From positions 1-33,644 of the forward strand of contig JAAZYQ010000011.1 of the NCBI GenBank assembly GCA_014239575.1: a stretch of 33,644 nt of DNA. The letters run 5' to 3'. The stretch is from Gammaproteobacteria bacterium (lineage in GTDB: Bacteria; Pseudomonadota; Gammaproteobacteria; Arenicellales; UBA868). The notes beneath the pieces were generated by a model that saw only the letters and a list, made by a program, of their open reading frames with translations, was not told where the DNA came from and ran no database searches. Of the stretch, positions 26,524 through 33,644 are shown piece by piece. Position 1 is the stretch's first letter. Every line of letters starts with the position of its first letter. A program made the translations under genes and the position numbers.

Positions 26524-27927
26524 ATGGAAAAATTACTGCACCGCCTGCGCTCGATCCTGGATGACAAGGGTCTGGTCACTGCTTCTTCCGAGGCTGAGCC
26601 ATACCTCAATGAAAGTCGTGGCCGGTACCGAAGTGAAGCCTCAGTCATCGCCCGCCCAGTGGATACCGCCCAGGTCGCCGCCATTGTGCATGCCTGCCGT
26701 GCGCAAAAGGTTTCGCTGGTACCGCAGGGTGGCAATACCGGCCTGTGTGGAGGTGCGGTAGCCGGGCCCAGGCAGCTCATTTTGAGCCTTGAACGGCTTA
26801 ATCATGTGCGTGAACTCGACCTTGTCAATAACACCATAACCGTCGAATCCGGCTGCATCCTGGCAAACCTGCAACAGCAGGCCGCCAATGCGAGCCGCTA
26901 TTTTCCATTGAGTCTTGGCGCCGAAGGTTCGTGCCAGATCGGGGGGAATCTCTCAACCAATGCAGGAGGGGTAAACGTACTGCGCTATGGTAACGCCCGT
27001 GAGCAAGTCCTCGGCATCGAAGCCGTAATGCCCACGGGCGAGGTACTTAGCGATCTAAACGGCCTGCGGAAAAATAACACCGGTTACGATCTGAAACAAT
27101 TGCTGGTGGGCTCTGAAGGAACGCTGGGAATTATTACCGCAGCCGTCCTCAGGCTGTATCCCTACCCCGACCGCAGCGCAACTGCCCTGGTCGCATTGCG
27201 AGACCTCGGGGCAAGTATTGAATTGCTGCAAACCGCCTCGCACGCCAGTAACGGCAGCCTGTCGAGTTTCGAACTAATACCCAGACTGGGTATGCAATTC
27301 GCCTGTCAACATATACCTGATTGTAAGGATCCGTTCGATCGCCCTTACGACTGGTATGTACTGCTGGCATTGCAAGGCAGCGGGGCAACCCTGAGTCTTG
27401 ACGCGATACTTCAAACCTTATTGTCCTTAACCCTCGAGAAAGGCATTATTGTCGACGCTGTCGTCGCCTCCAACGAAACCCAGGCAGAACGACTATGGCG
27501 TTTGCGAGGAGGGATGGTCGAAGCGCAGCGATTTGAGGGCGGCAGCATCAAGCACGATATCTCAGTCAAGGTTTCACGGGTTCCCGAGTTCATCCACCGC
27601 GCAGTCGATGCGGTCATAGAGCGCCTGCCCGGCATCAGACCCTGCCCTTTTGGTCACGTTGGCGATGGCAATATTCATTTTAATCTCTCCCAACCGCTCG
27701 AGATGGATACCCGGGAATATCTGTCATTACAAGGCGAGGTTAACCGGATTGTTTTGGATATTGTCGCTGACCTGGGCGGCTCCTTCAGTGCCGAGCACGG
27801 CATTGGGATGCTCAAACTTGAGGAGATGCAACGGTACAAAGACCCGGTATCGGTAGATCTGATGCGGAGCATCAAACAGGCAATCGACCCTGACGGCTTA
27901 TTCAACCCCGGCAAGGTGTTGCCCTGA
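26524..27927 (+). CDS. FAD-linked 2-hydroxyacid dehydrogenase (GlcD / D-2-hydroxyglutarate dehydrogenase type)
   Basis: The 467-residue flavoenzyme has an N-terminal FAD-binding PCMH domain with VPQGGNTGL (66-74), EGSCQIGGNLSTNAGG (134-149) and GSEGTLGIIT (197-204). The C-terminal FAD-oxidase domain has HVGDGNIHFN (from residue 378) and SAEHGIGMLK (His425), which line the hydroxyacid site. Relatives oxidise D-lactate, glycolate or D-2-hydroxyglutarate to the 2-oxo acid. I start at the ATG at 26524; the frame extends to 26356 but that part overlaps the opposite gene and lacks homology. The next flavoenzyme follows after four bases. Confidence 0.88.
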   Translation: MEKLLHRLRSILDDKGLVTASSEAEPYLNESRGRYRSEASVIARPVDTAQVAAIVHACRAQKVSLVPQGGNTGLCGGAVAGPRQLILSLERLNHVRELDLVNNTITVESGCILANLQQQAANASRYFPLSLGAEGSCQIGGNLSTNAGGVNVLRYGNAREQVLGIEAVMPTGEVLSDLNGLRKNNTGYDLKQLLVGSEGTLGIITAAVLRLYPYPDRSATALVALRDLGASIELLQTASHASNGSLSSFELIPRLGMQFACQHIPDCKDPFDRPYDWYVLLALQGSGATLSLDAILQTLLSLTLEKGIIVDAVVASNETQAERLWRLRGGMVEAQRFEGGSIKHDISVKVSRVPEFIHRAVDAVIERLPGIRPCPFGHVGDGNIHFNLSQPLEMDTREYLSLQGEVNRIVLDIVADLGGSFSAEHGIGMLKLEEMQRYKDPVSVDLMRSIKQAIDPDGLFNPGKVLP

Positions 27928-27931
27928 CATC

Positions 27932-29266
27932 GTGGGCCCACCGGTAGACATCGTCTCCTGTAGTGAAACCCCGCCTCGCGCTACCGAAGTATTAATTATC
28001 GGTGGCGGCATTATTGGTGTCAGTGCTGCTCTGACCCTGGCGGAGCGGGGCATTCCAGTCGTGCTTTGTGAAAAAGGAGAGATCGGCGCCGAACAATCTT
28101 CCCGGAATTGGGGCTGGTGCCGCCAACAGGGCCGCGACCCACGGGAACTGCCTCTGGTGATCGCCTCTCTTGCCCGTTGGGCCGATATGGATCAGCGTAT
28201 CGAAGAGGCTACCGGTTTTACTCGCTGCGGCACTTTATATCTGGCTGAAAACGAACAGGCGTTGGAGGATCGACGGGCCTGGTTAGTCCATGCCCAAGCA
28301 TTTGACGTTAATGCACAATTAATTGGCGCGCAGCAAACTCAAGCACTGCTACCGGGTACGAGCCGGGCGTGGGTTGGCGCGCTGCATTGCGCATCAGATG
28401 GTCGGGCGGAACCATCCATGGCCGCGCCGGCAATCGCCCGTGCGGCGCAACGCGCTGGGGCTTTCATTCTTACGAACACGGCAGTGCGGGGGCTGGAATC
28501 GGTTGGGGGTGATTCTCAGTTGGTCGTGACCGAACGCGGTGCGATCCAGGCTCAGTCTGTGCTGATAGCGGGAGGGGCCTGGTCACGATTGTTGTGCCGC
28601 CATCAGGGGATTATTCTTCCACAACTCAAGGTGCGGTCCTCCGTTTTCAGAACAGCGCCACATCATAACGGTCCAGAGTGTTGCGCTAGTGGGCCGGATT
28701 TCTCATTGCGGCGACGCCTGGATGGAGGGTATACCGTCGCTTCGGGCAGCCGCAGCAAGATTGATCTGGAAATGGTTCCTGATGCGGTCCGGTTTCTACC
28801 GGCATACGTCAGACTGGCGTGGATGGCGCGATCGCATTTGCGAATCCGGTGGTCCTCCCGATTTTCGGCGGAGTGGCGCCAACCCAAACACTGGGCACTT
28901 GATGCACCCTCACCCTTTGAATCCCAACGTATTCTGGACCCAACCCCTTTGGCCAGCGCCATTGATCTGGCTCATGATGGTCTGGTGCGTGATTTCCCGT
29001 CGTTTCGAGGGGTTCCGATTGCGCAGCGCTGGGCGGGTATGATCGATGTCACCCCTGATGCGGTGCCAGTCATCTCCGGGGTAGATAGCCACCCCGGGCT
29101 CTATATCGCGACTGGATTTTCAGGGCACGGATTTGGCATTGGGCCGGCGGCAGGGGAACTCGCGGCAGACCTTATGACGGGTGGCGCCCCACTGGTTGAC
29201 CCGACCCCCTTTCGGTTTTCGCGCTTTAGCGACGGGTCACCCATTCAACCAATCGTGGGTATCTGA
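27932..29266 (+). CDS. FAD-dependent oxidoreductase, D-amino-acid oxidase (DAO) family
   Basis: The 444-residue protein begins with a dinucleotide-binding motif, VLIIGGGIIGVSAA (20-33), followed by SSRNWGWCRQQGRDPRELP, a segment shared by a large bacterial subgroup of DAO enzymes. The C-terminal FAD motif is GFSGHGFGIGPAAG. Enzymes of this fold oxidise D-amino acids, glycine, sarcosine or other amines to the imine and then a 2-oxo acid or aldehyde plus ammonia. The substrate is unknown. The GTG start is four bases after the glcD-type stop, so the two are co-transcribed, divergent from the aldehyde oxidoreductase operon. Confidence 0.85.
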   Translation: MGPPVDIVSCSETPPRATEVLIIGGGIIGVSAALTLAERGIPVVLCEKGEIGAEQSSRNWGWCRQQGRDPRELPLVIASLARWADMDQRIEEATGFTRCGTLYLAENEQALEDRRAWLVHAQAFDVNAQLIGAQQTQALLPGTSRAWVGALHCASDGRAEPSMAAPAIARAAQRAGAFILTNTAVRGLESVGGDSQLVVTERGAIQAQSVLIAGGAWSRLLCRHQGIILPQLKVRSSVFRTAPHHNGPECCASGPDFSLRRRLDGGYTVASGSRSKIDLEMVPDAVRFLPAYVRLAWMARSHLRIRWSSRFSAEWRQPKHWALDAPSPFESQRILDPTPLASAIDLAHDGLVRDFPSFRGVPIAQRWAGMIDVTPDAVPVISGVDSHPGLYIATGFSGHGFGIGPAAGELAADLMTGGAPLVDPTPFRFSRFSDGSPIQPIVGI

Positions 29267-29480
29267 CGAACCGATCGTTCAGCTCGATCCTGCTGCTTTG
29301 ATCCATCTGGTAGCGGGCGTCTATCTCTGCGCTGGTTCGCCAAATGGCTAGTGAAAGCGGGCAGTACTGTGCGATGATCCGATAGAGTTGGATCTGTTTA
29401 AACCGGTGACACTGGCGACAAACAGCATGCGTGTCCCAGATAACACTCCCTGACGCCCCGTTATCTACCTCTTAAATTAA

Positions 29481-31049
29481 ATGAACGAACCGGTTGACCT
29501 TTCATCGCCTGACCAAGGACGGAATGTGTTGGTCCAGCGTGCCGTTATTTTGGGTACGTGTACGCTGGTCACTATCCTCTATGCCATGACGGTCACCATT
29601 GCGAATGTGTCGTTGCCGCAGATGCAAGGTGCGTTATCAGTCACGCAGGACCAGATTACCTGGGTCGTAACGTTCAATATTGCTGCCACCGCGGTCGCCA
29701 CACCTTTGTCAGGTTGGCTGGTGGGCCGTTTTGGACGTCGGCGTCTTTTGATCTACGCCATCATCGGTTTTGCTATCGCCTCACTGGCCTGTGGTCTCGC
29801 TAATTCCTTGGGTACGCTGATCTTTTTCCGGGTACTACAAGGCATTTTCGGAGCACCCTTGGCGCCCGTGTGCCAGGCCATTGTTCAATCAACTTTTCCA
29901 AGGCATATGTACGCGAAGGCAATGGCCTTCTTTGGAATGGGGGTCATCATAGGACCGATTATTGGCCCTGTCGCGGGTGGTTATCTGAGTGAAGCCTACA
30001 GTTGGCGCTGGGTATTTTTCATGATCGTGCCATTTACGTTAGTGGCATTGGTGGCAGTTCTGGTTTTCATTCGCGATACATCCACTCGTACTGTTGTTCG
30101 ATTTGATTGGGCAGGGTTTCTGGCTTTGTCTGTAGCAGTGACTTGTCTGCAGATTACGTTGGATCGCGGCCAGCGGGCGGATTGGTTTGATTCCTACGAG
30201 ATTATTATTCTGACATGCCTGGCCGTCGCTGCTTTATACATTTTTCTGGCGCATGTGGCGACGACCGATCGACCATTTCTGCGGCCGACATTATTTAAAG
30301 ACCGAAATTTTTCCGTCGGGGTGGCGCTGATGTTTGTTTTTGGCTTCCTCAACTTCACCCCAATTACGCTGTTGCCTACACTGCTGCAGAATTTGAGAGA
30401 TTACCCGGACTCGGTGATCGGATATGTGCTAGCGATCAGAGGCCTGGGTACCCTGGCCGGCTTTTTCTTTATGATAGTGGGGAGTCGAATTGACCCGCGT
30501 TTGATGGTGGTGGCTGGCTTTGCCACCCAAGGAATTTCCGGATGGTATATGGCGCAGGTGGATCTTAATGTCATGCTGGCCGATCTTTTCTGGCCTATGA
30601 TTGTGCAGGGGTTTGGGGTTGGACTCCTTTGGCCGTCAATTACGGCCATTACCTTTTCCACTTTAAGCCAGAAGTATGTCGATGAAGCTACAGCGTTTTA
30701 TCATTTGATCCGTAATATAGGGAGCAGTATCTATATTTCCATCAGTATGGCCATCATCATGCGAACCAGCAGCCAACGTTATGCCGAAATGACAGATCAT
30801 GTATCACCGTTCAACCAGAACTTCGATTTACCTTGGGCGGGTCGTGGATGGAGTTCAACAACGACCGAGGGGCTGACTCATCTGGGCGGTGAGATCGGTC
30901 GCCAGGCTGCCATGATTGGGTACAATAATTCGTTTTATATGTTTTCGATCACCGCATTTGCCTTTATTCCACTCGTATTGTTAATTCGCTGGAAAAAAGG
31001 GGGTGGACATGCAGCGGTGAAGAAGGACGAGGAAAATGTTCAAGATTAA
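29481..31049 (+). CDS. DHA2-family MFS efflux pump (EmrB-like)
   Basis: The 522-residue protein has about fourteen membrane helices, the size of DHA2 drug:proton antiporters. Motif A is GWLVGRFGRRRLLIY, and motif C, typical of exporters, is GMGVIIGPIIGPVAGGY. EmrB-type pumps normally work with a periplasmic adaptor and an outer-membrane channel. The adaptor is encoded on the opposite strand about 670 bases downstream (31716-32861). The ATG at 29481 follows a 214-base gap without a gene or a strong promoter. Confidence 0.9.
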   Translation: MNEPVDLSSPDQGRNVLVQRAVILGTCTLVTILYAMTVTIANVSLPQMQGALSVTQDQITWVVTFNIAATAVATPLSGWLVGRFGRRRLLIYAIIGFAIASLACGLANSLGTLIFFRVLQGIFGAPLAPVCQAIVQSTFPRHMYAKAMAFFGMGVIIGPIIGPVAGGYLSEAYSWRWVFFMIVPFTLVALVAVLVFIRDTSTRTVVRFDWAGFLALSVAVTCLQITLDRGQRADWFDSYEIIILTCLAVAALYIFLAHVATTDRPFLRPTLFKDRNFSVGVALMFVFGFLNFTPITLLPTLLQNLRDYPDSVIGYVLAIRGLGTLAGFFFMIVGSRIDPRLMVVAGFATQGISGWYMAQVDLNVMLADLFWPMIVQGFGVGLLWPSITAITFSTLSQKYVDEATAFYHLIRNIGSSIYISISMAIIMRTSSQRYAEMTDHVSPFNQNFDLPWAGRGWSSTTTEGLTHLGGEIGRQAAMIGYNNSFYMFSITAFAFIPLVLLIRWKKGGGHAAVKKDEENVQD

Positions 31050-31715
31050 GAGCATTGCAGTTGGTCATTTCCGAATACCCTTTCCGTTAGCCTGTCTGAT
31101 TCGAGCCAGGGTGAGATTACTCACTTTGGCCTGATCGCTGGGCGCCTGACCGACCACCGAGGTCGGGAGGGACGGCACTACACCTGACTCGTTAACAATA
31201 TTGCTGCTGCAGTTATTCTCAAGCTTATCGGGCAGGTTCTTGCTAAGTCTATTCTTGCCTCAGCTCAGTTGCTATTCAAGCTTTCTGCGAGGAGATGTGC
31301 TGGCACGTCTATTTTGTAGGGCCCGACGGATTAGCTGTGTTTGCTCTGGCCGCTGTCGGTATCGCTTTATAGGGCCTGTGGCCGAAAGCTGCCAGCAAGT
31401 CGGTGTGGCGATGGCGGTTATAAAGCAAAACTTGCGCGGGCGCGCGTTGATCTTGATTTCACCCTTGATCAGTTGCCTTCTCAGGCACAAGGATTTCTGG
31501 CACGCCGACTCCAGGTAATTAAAATGAAAGTCAGTCGTGATGTACTGGAACCCGATATTGATCGGGTGTCGGTCATGCTGGATTCCCCCGGTTTTGATGC
31601 CCTTGAAACCCATCGCCATACGACTTGATCTAGCCGACGTTTTACCTTAATTCTGCCTCGACCAATTGGTTTTGCTTTAATTTGCCAAGTCCTACCTACT
31701 TAAGTCGCTCCCGAG
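31050..31715. other. Gene-free spacer between the efflux pump and its adaptor
   Basis: This 666-base region lies between the convergent ends of the DHA2 pump and the HlyD-type adaptor. A hairpin CCGACC (31150-31155) / GGTCGG (31161-31166) lacks a T-run. Several frames of 60-115 codons are open on both strands, but they overlap each other and resemble nothing I recognise. The plus-strand frame 31341-31628 looks the most protein-like near its end (segment FTLDQLPSQAQGFLARRLQ) but has no clear start. It could be decayed coding sequence or non-coding spacer. Confidence 0.4.
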
Positions 31716-32861
31716 TCAGGAGCTGCTGTCCCGATTACGCCAGACCATCGCTTTCTGGCCCACATCCCGGATCAGTTCCAGCACATCCCGCTCGCCCAGC
31801 ACCGCACGCATCTGTCCCGACAGTTCGCGTTTTCGACGAGTATCGATTCGAACCAACACCGTCATTCCTGCCCGCAACTGGGGGTCACCGACCTGAGTGG
31901 TTATGGCAAGGTTGATGGGTATGCGCTGAACGACTTTGACCCAGTTTCCCGATGCGTTCTGTGGGGCTAGGATCGAGAATTCAGCGCCAGTGGCTGGTGC
32001 GATGCTGCTGATTACCGATTCCCAAATTTTGTCGGGATAGGCATCGGCCACAATGGTCGCCTGTTGACCCGGCAGAATATGGGTAAGTTGTGTTTCCTTG
32101 AGATTGGCTTCAATCCAGATCGGTTGATTCTCTATCAGGGTGAATATCGGTTTGCCGGCCTGCGCGAACTCACCCACCTGCAGTTTCATATTACTGACGA
32201 CACCGGAGGCGGGCGCGCGGATGGTGGTGGCCTTTAGCTCGACCGCCGCTTGATCATAGGTTGTTTGAGCGGCCAGATAACGTGGATGCTGGTCGACCGG
32301 TAGTAGTTTATTGCCTGCCAGTTGAGCCAGCACTCGCTGTACACGTTGTTCAATGATCTTCACCTCACGTCTTGCAGTCTGCAGGTCATGCCTGGCTTCG
32401 TCATGTTTTTCTTCGCTACTCAGACCTTGTTTCAGCAGTTTTCGTTGGCGTTTGTAACGCCGATCGAGATATCGCACTTTGTCCTCAGCCAGTTGGGCCT
32501 GAACAACGGTTTCGCCGTAATCGGCACGCAAAGATTCGAGTTCGGTTCGGATCACTGCCATCTGTGCTCGGGCCCGACTGAGTGTGATCTCGAGCGGCGA
32601 GGAATCCAGCTGCAACAAAACATCACCAGCTTCAACCGCCTGGTTATCCGCGACCAGCATGGAGGTGACACGACCTGAAACCTCTGTGCTGATGATGATG
32701 ACATTGGCCTTCACATAGGCGTTGTTCGTGGTGACATACCGGCCGCCAGCCGCGTATAGATACAGACCCACACCAATGGCCGCTAGGGGGATCACGACAA
32801 GAAAAAAGGTTCGTTTCAGCCTGCGAGGACTCAGCGTGGAGAAAAGTTTGTGCGCCGTCAT
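31716..32861 (-). CDS. HlyD-family periplasmic adaptor (EmrA-like)
   Basis: The 381-residue membrane fusion protein has an N-terminal anchor helix (about 18-39), the TTNNAYVKANVIII strand typical of EmrA, a lipoyl half-motif around ADNQAVEAGDVLLQLD (71-86), a long coiled-coil hairpin rich in Gln, Arg and Glu, and a beta-barrel with GQQATIVADAYP. It links a cytoplasmic-membrane pump to an outer-membrane channel. The ATG at 32861 shares one base with the marR stop (TGATG); a GTG one codon earlier is equally possible. The likely partner is the DHA2 pump on the other strand. Confidence 0.9.
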   Translation of the reverse strand: MTAHKLFSTLSPRRLKRTFFLVVIPLAAIGVGLYLYAAGGRYVTTNNAYVKANVIIISTEVSGRVTSMLVADNQAVEAGDVLLQLDSSPLEITLSRARAQMAVIRTELESLRADYGETVVQAQLAEDKVRYLDRRYKRQRKLLKQGLSSEEKHDEARHDLQTARREVKIIEQRVQRVLAQLAGNKLLPVDQHPRYLAAQTTYDQAAVELKATTIRAPASGVVSNMKLQVGEFAQAGKPIFTLIENQPIWIEANLKETQLTHILPGQQATIVADAYPDKIWESVISSIAPATGAEFSILAPQNASGNWVKVVQRIPINLAITTQVGDPQLRAGMTVLVRIDTRRKRELSGQMRAVLGERDVLELIRDVGQKAMVWRNRDSSS

Positions 32862-33319
32862 CACGCCTTACTCTTTTGGGTCACGGGCAGATTCAGCAGA
32901 TTTGTCTTCAAGTGAATCAAGCTATCGACTAACCCCTCTCGTTCCTTCTCGCTCAATCCTTCGAGTGCCTCTTGACGAAGGTCAGCAGCGATTCGGCGAA
33001 GCGATTTCATGGCAGGTTTGACTTCGTCCGTTAGATACACCCGCTTGACACGACGGTCGCCAGGGTCGGGTTCACGGCGAAGCCATCCTTTGGCCTCCAG
33101 GCGATCGAGCAGCCGGCCAAGGGTGGCTCGTTCTATTTCCAAGATTTCGGCCAATTCAGCCTGAACCAGTCCGTCGCGACGATAAAGGTGTGTCAGGACC
33201 CACCACTGCGATCGGGTCAACCCGATGGATTTGGCTCTCCGGTCAAAGTGGGTTCGCATTAACCGGGAGACATCGTTCAAAATAAACCCAAAATTACGAT
33301 CTAGATTTTCACGTTCCAT
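32861..33319 (-). CDS. MarR-family transcriptional regulator
   Basis: The 152-residue protein has the MarR winged helix: LTRSQWWVLTHLYRRDG, the recognition-helix region ERATLGRLLDRLEAKGWL (63-80) and the wing DPGDRRVKRVYLT. MarR proteins are dimers that usually repress efflux genes and release DNA on binding a small phenolic or other ligand. Its gene is first in the marR-emrA pair and overlaps the adaptor gene by one base. Repeats directly upstream look like its own operator, so autoregulation is likely. Confidence 0.92.
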   Translation of the reverse strand: MERENLDRNFGFILNDVSRLMRTHFDRRAKSIGLTRSQWWVLTHLYRRDGLVQAELAEILEIERATLGRLLDRLEAKGWLRREPDPGDRRVKRVYLTDEVKPAMKSLRRIAADLRQEALEGLSEKEREGLVDSLIHLKTNLLNLPVTQKSKA

Positions 33320-33343
33320 GGCGATCAGGTAGTAGGCTAGCTA

Positions 33344-33377
33344 ATAATAAGCAAGGTTATTATAGCCAAGGTTATTA
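33344..33377 (-). promoter_or_regulatory. Operator-like repeats and -10 upstream of marR
   Basis: ATAATAA (33344-33350) and TTATTAT (33357-33363) form a perfect inverted repeat with a six-base centre. CAAGGTTATTA occurs twice, at 33352-33362 and 33367-33377, with a 15-base period. A consensus TATAAT -10 on the minus strand (33364-33359) lies inside the repeats, 40 bases before the marR ATG. A dimeric repressor binding here would block its own promoter, as expected for MarR. Confidence 0.55.
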
Positions 33378-33426
33378 ATCTATGAATCAGATTGAACTGA
33401 AAGTTTACGCGGCGATGGTACCTGCG

Positions 33427-33621
33427 TTAGAAAAGTGCAGTGGAAGATTCTTCGGGCCAATTAAATACGCACTCAAGGCGCAGCATTTTGTTTCCAGGTT
33501 TGTCATAAAACGCGTTTTGTAGATCCGCGCCAAGAGTATTCTTGATCGCGTTAAAAACAAACCCTGCGTGAGTGAGGGTCAGCAAAGGGGGCGCGATACT
33601 TAACTGGGTAAAAGACGCCGG
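33427..33621 (-). other. Possible coding remnant at the window end
   Basis: The 325 bases upstream of marR hold one protein-like stretch on the minus strand: a stop-to-stop frame of about 65 codons ending at 33427, with segments such as HAGFVFNAIKNTLGADLQ and NKMLRLECVFNWPEE. It has an in-frame stop at 33622-33624 and no ATG near its beginning. A second minus-strand frame before it (NNVGDVTGVFYPVKYRAP) also looks protein-like, so a frameshifted 3' end of a gene from beyond the window is possible. The family is not recognised. A 46-codon plus-strand frame (33382-33522) overlaps it. Confidence 0.25.
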
Positions 33622-33644
33622 TTACATCACCAACATTGTTCGGC

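Noticed and set aside
26358-26780. Upstream extension of the ferredoxin subunit to a 298-residue protein
   Set aside because: The extra residues lack cysteines in cluster spacing, run through the opposite gene, and a good ribosome binding site sits at 26357.
31272-31619. 115-codon minus-strand frame in the efflux spacer
   Set aside because: It has no ribosome binding site, overlaps competing plus-strand frames and does not resemble a known family.

Overview
The window is ordinary bacterial chromosome: dense genes on both strands, about half G+C, one tRNA gene with an encoded CCA end, and no insertion sequence, phage gene or CRISPR array that I can see. Gene content (YciB followed by BolA, ThpR, GcvTHP, AapJQMP, SufE, an EmrA/EmrB/MarR set) points to a proteobacterium, most likely a Gammaproteobacterium. 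A DMSP-lyase-like cupin suggests a marine or saline habitat. The species is inference; no rRNA or other taxonomic marker is present.

Layout. 1-6.0 kb holds housekeeping and single genes: a metallophosphoesterase cut by the window edge, a DMT transporter, thpR, tRNA-Leu(CAA), yciB-bolA, a PhyH-type dioxygenase and, on the minus strand, a zinc-type asparaginase. 6.1-11.5 kb is a tight gcvT-gcvH-gcvP-lipA operon: the glycine cleavage system together with the enzyme that makes the lipoyl group carried by GcvH. 11.6-16.0 kb is a complete general amino acid ABC importer (aapJQMP), with a structured leader before aapJ and a strong hairpin between aapJ and aapQ. 16.1-20.0 kb, minus strand, carries a nitrate-reductase-associated-type protein, a Cys/Met-metabolism PLP enzyme, an HNH protein and an MFS carrier. 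20.2-23.1 kb has sufE, an orphan double-ATPase ABC protein of the peptide/nickel type, and the DMSP-lyase-like cupin.

23.2-29.3 kb is the most distinctive part. A minus-strand operon with overlapping or nearly touching genes encodes a 16-cysteine ferredoxin subunit, a tungsten/molybdenum aldehyde:ferredoxin oxidoreductase, a MoaD/ThiS-like small protein ending in Gly-Gly and a LysE-type exporter. Facing away from it are two adjacent flavoenzyme genes, a GlcD-type 2-hydroxyacid dehydrogenase and a D-amino-acid-oxidase-family enzyme. Together they read as a candidate amino/hydroxy-acid oxidation module with an aldehyde intermediate; this pathway is inference.

29.5-33.6 kb is a drug-efflux set in an unusual layout: a DHA2 (EmrB-type) pump on the plus strand faces a marR-emrA pair on the minus strand, separated by 670 bases without a convincing gene. 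A repeat-rich operator-like site lies upstream of marR. The overall theme is uptake, turnover and export of amino acids and related small organic compounds.
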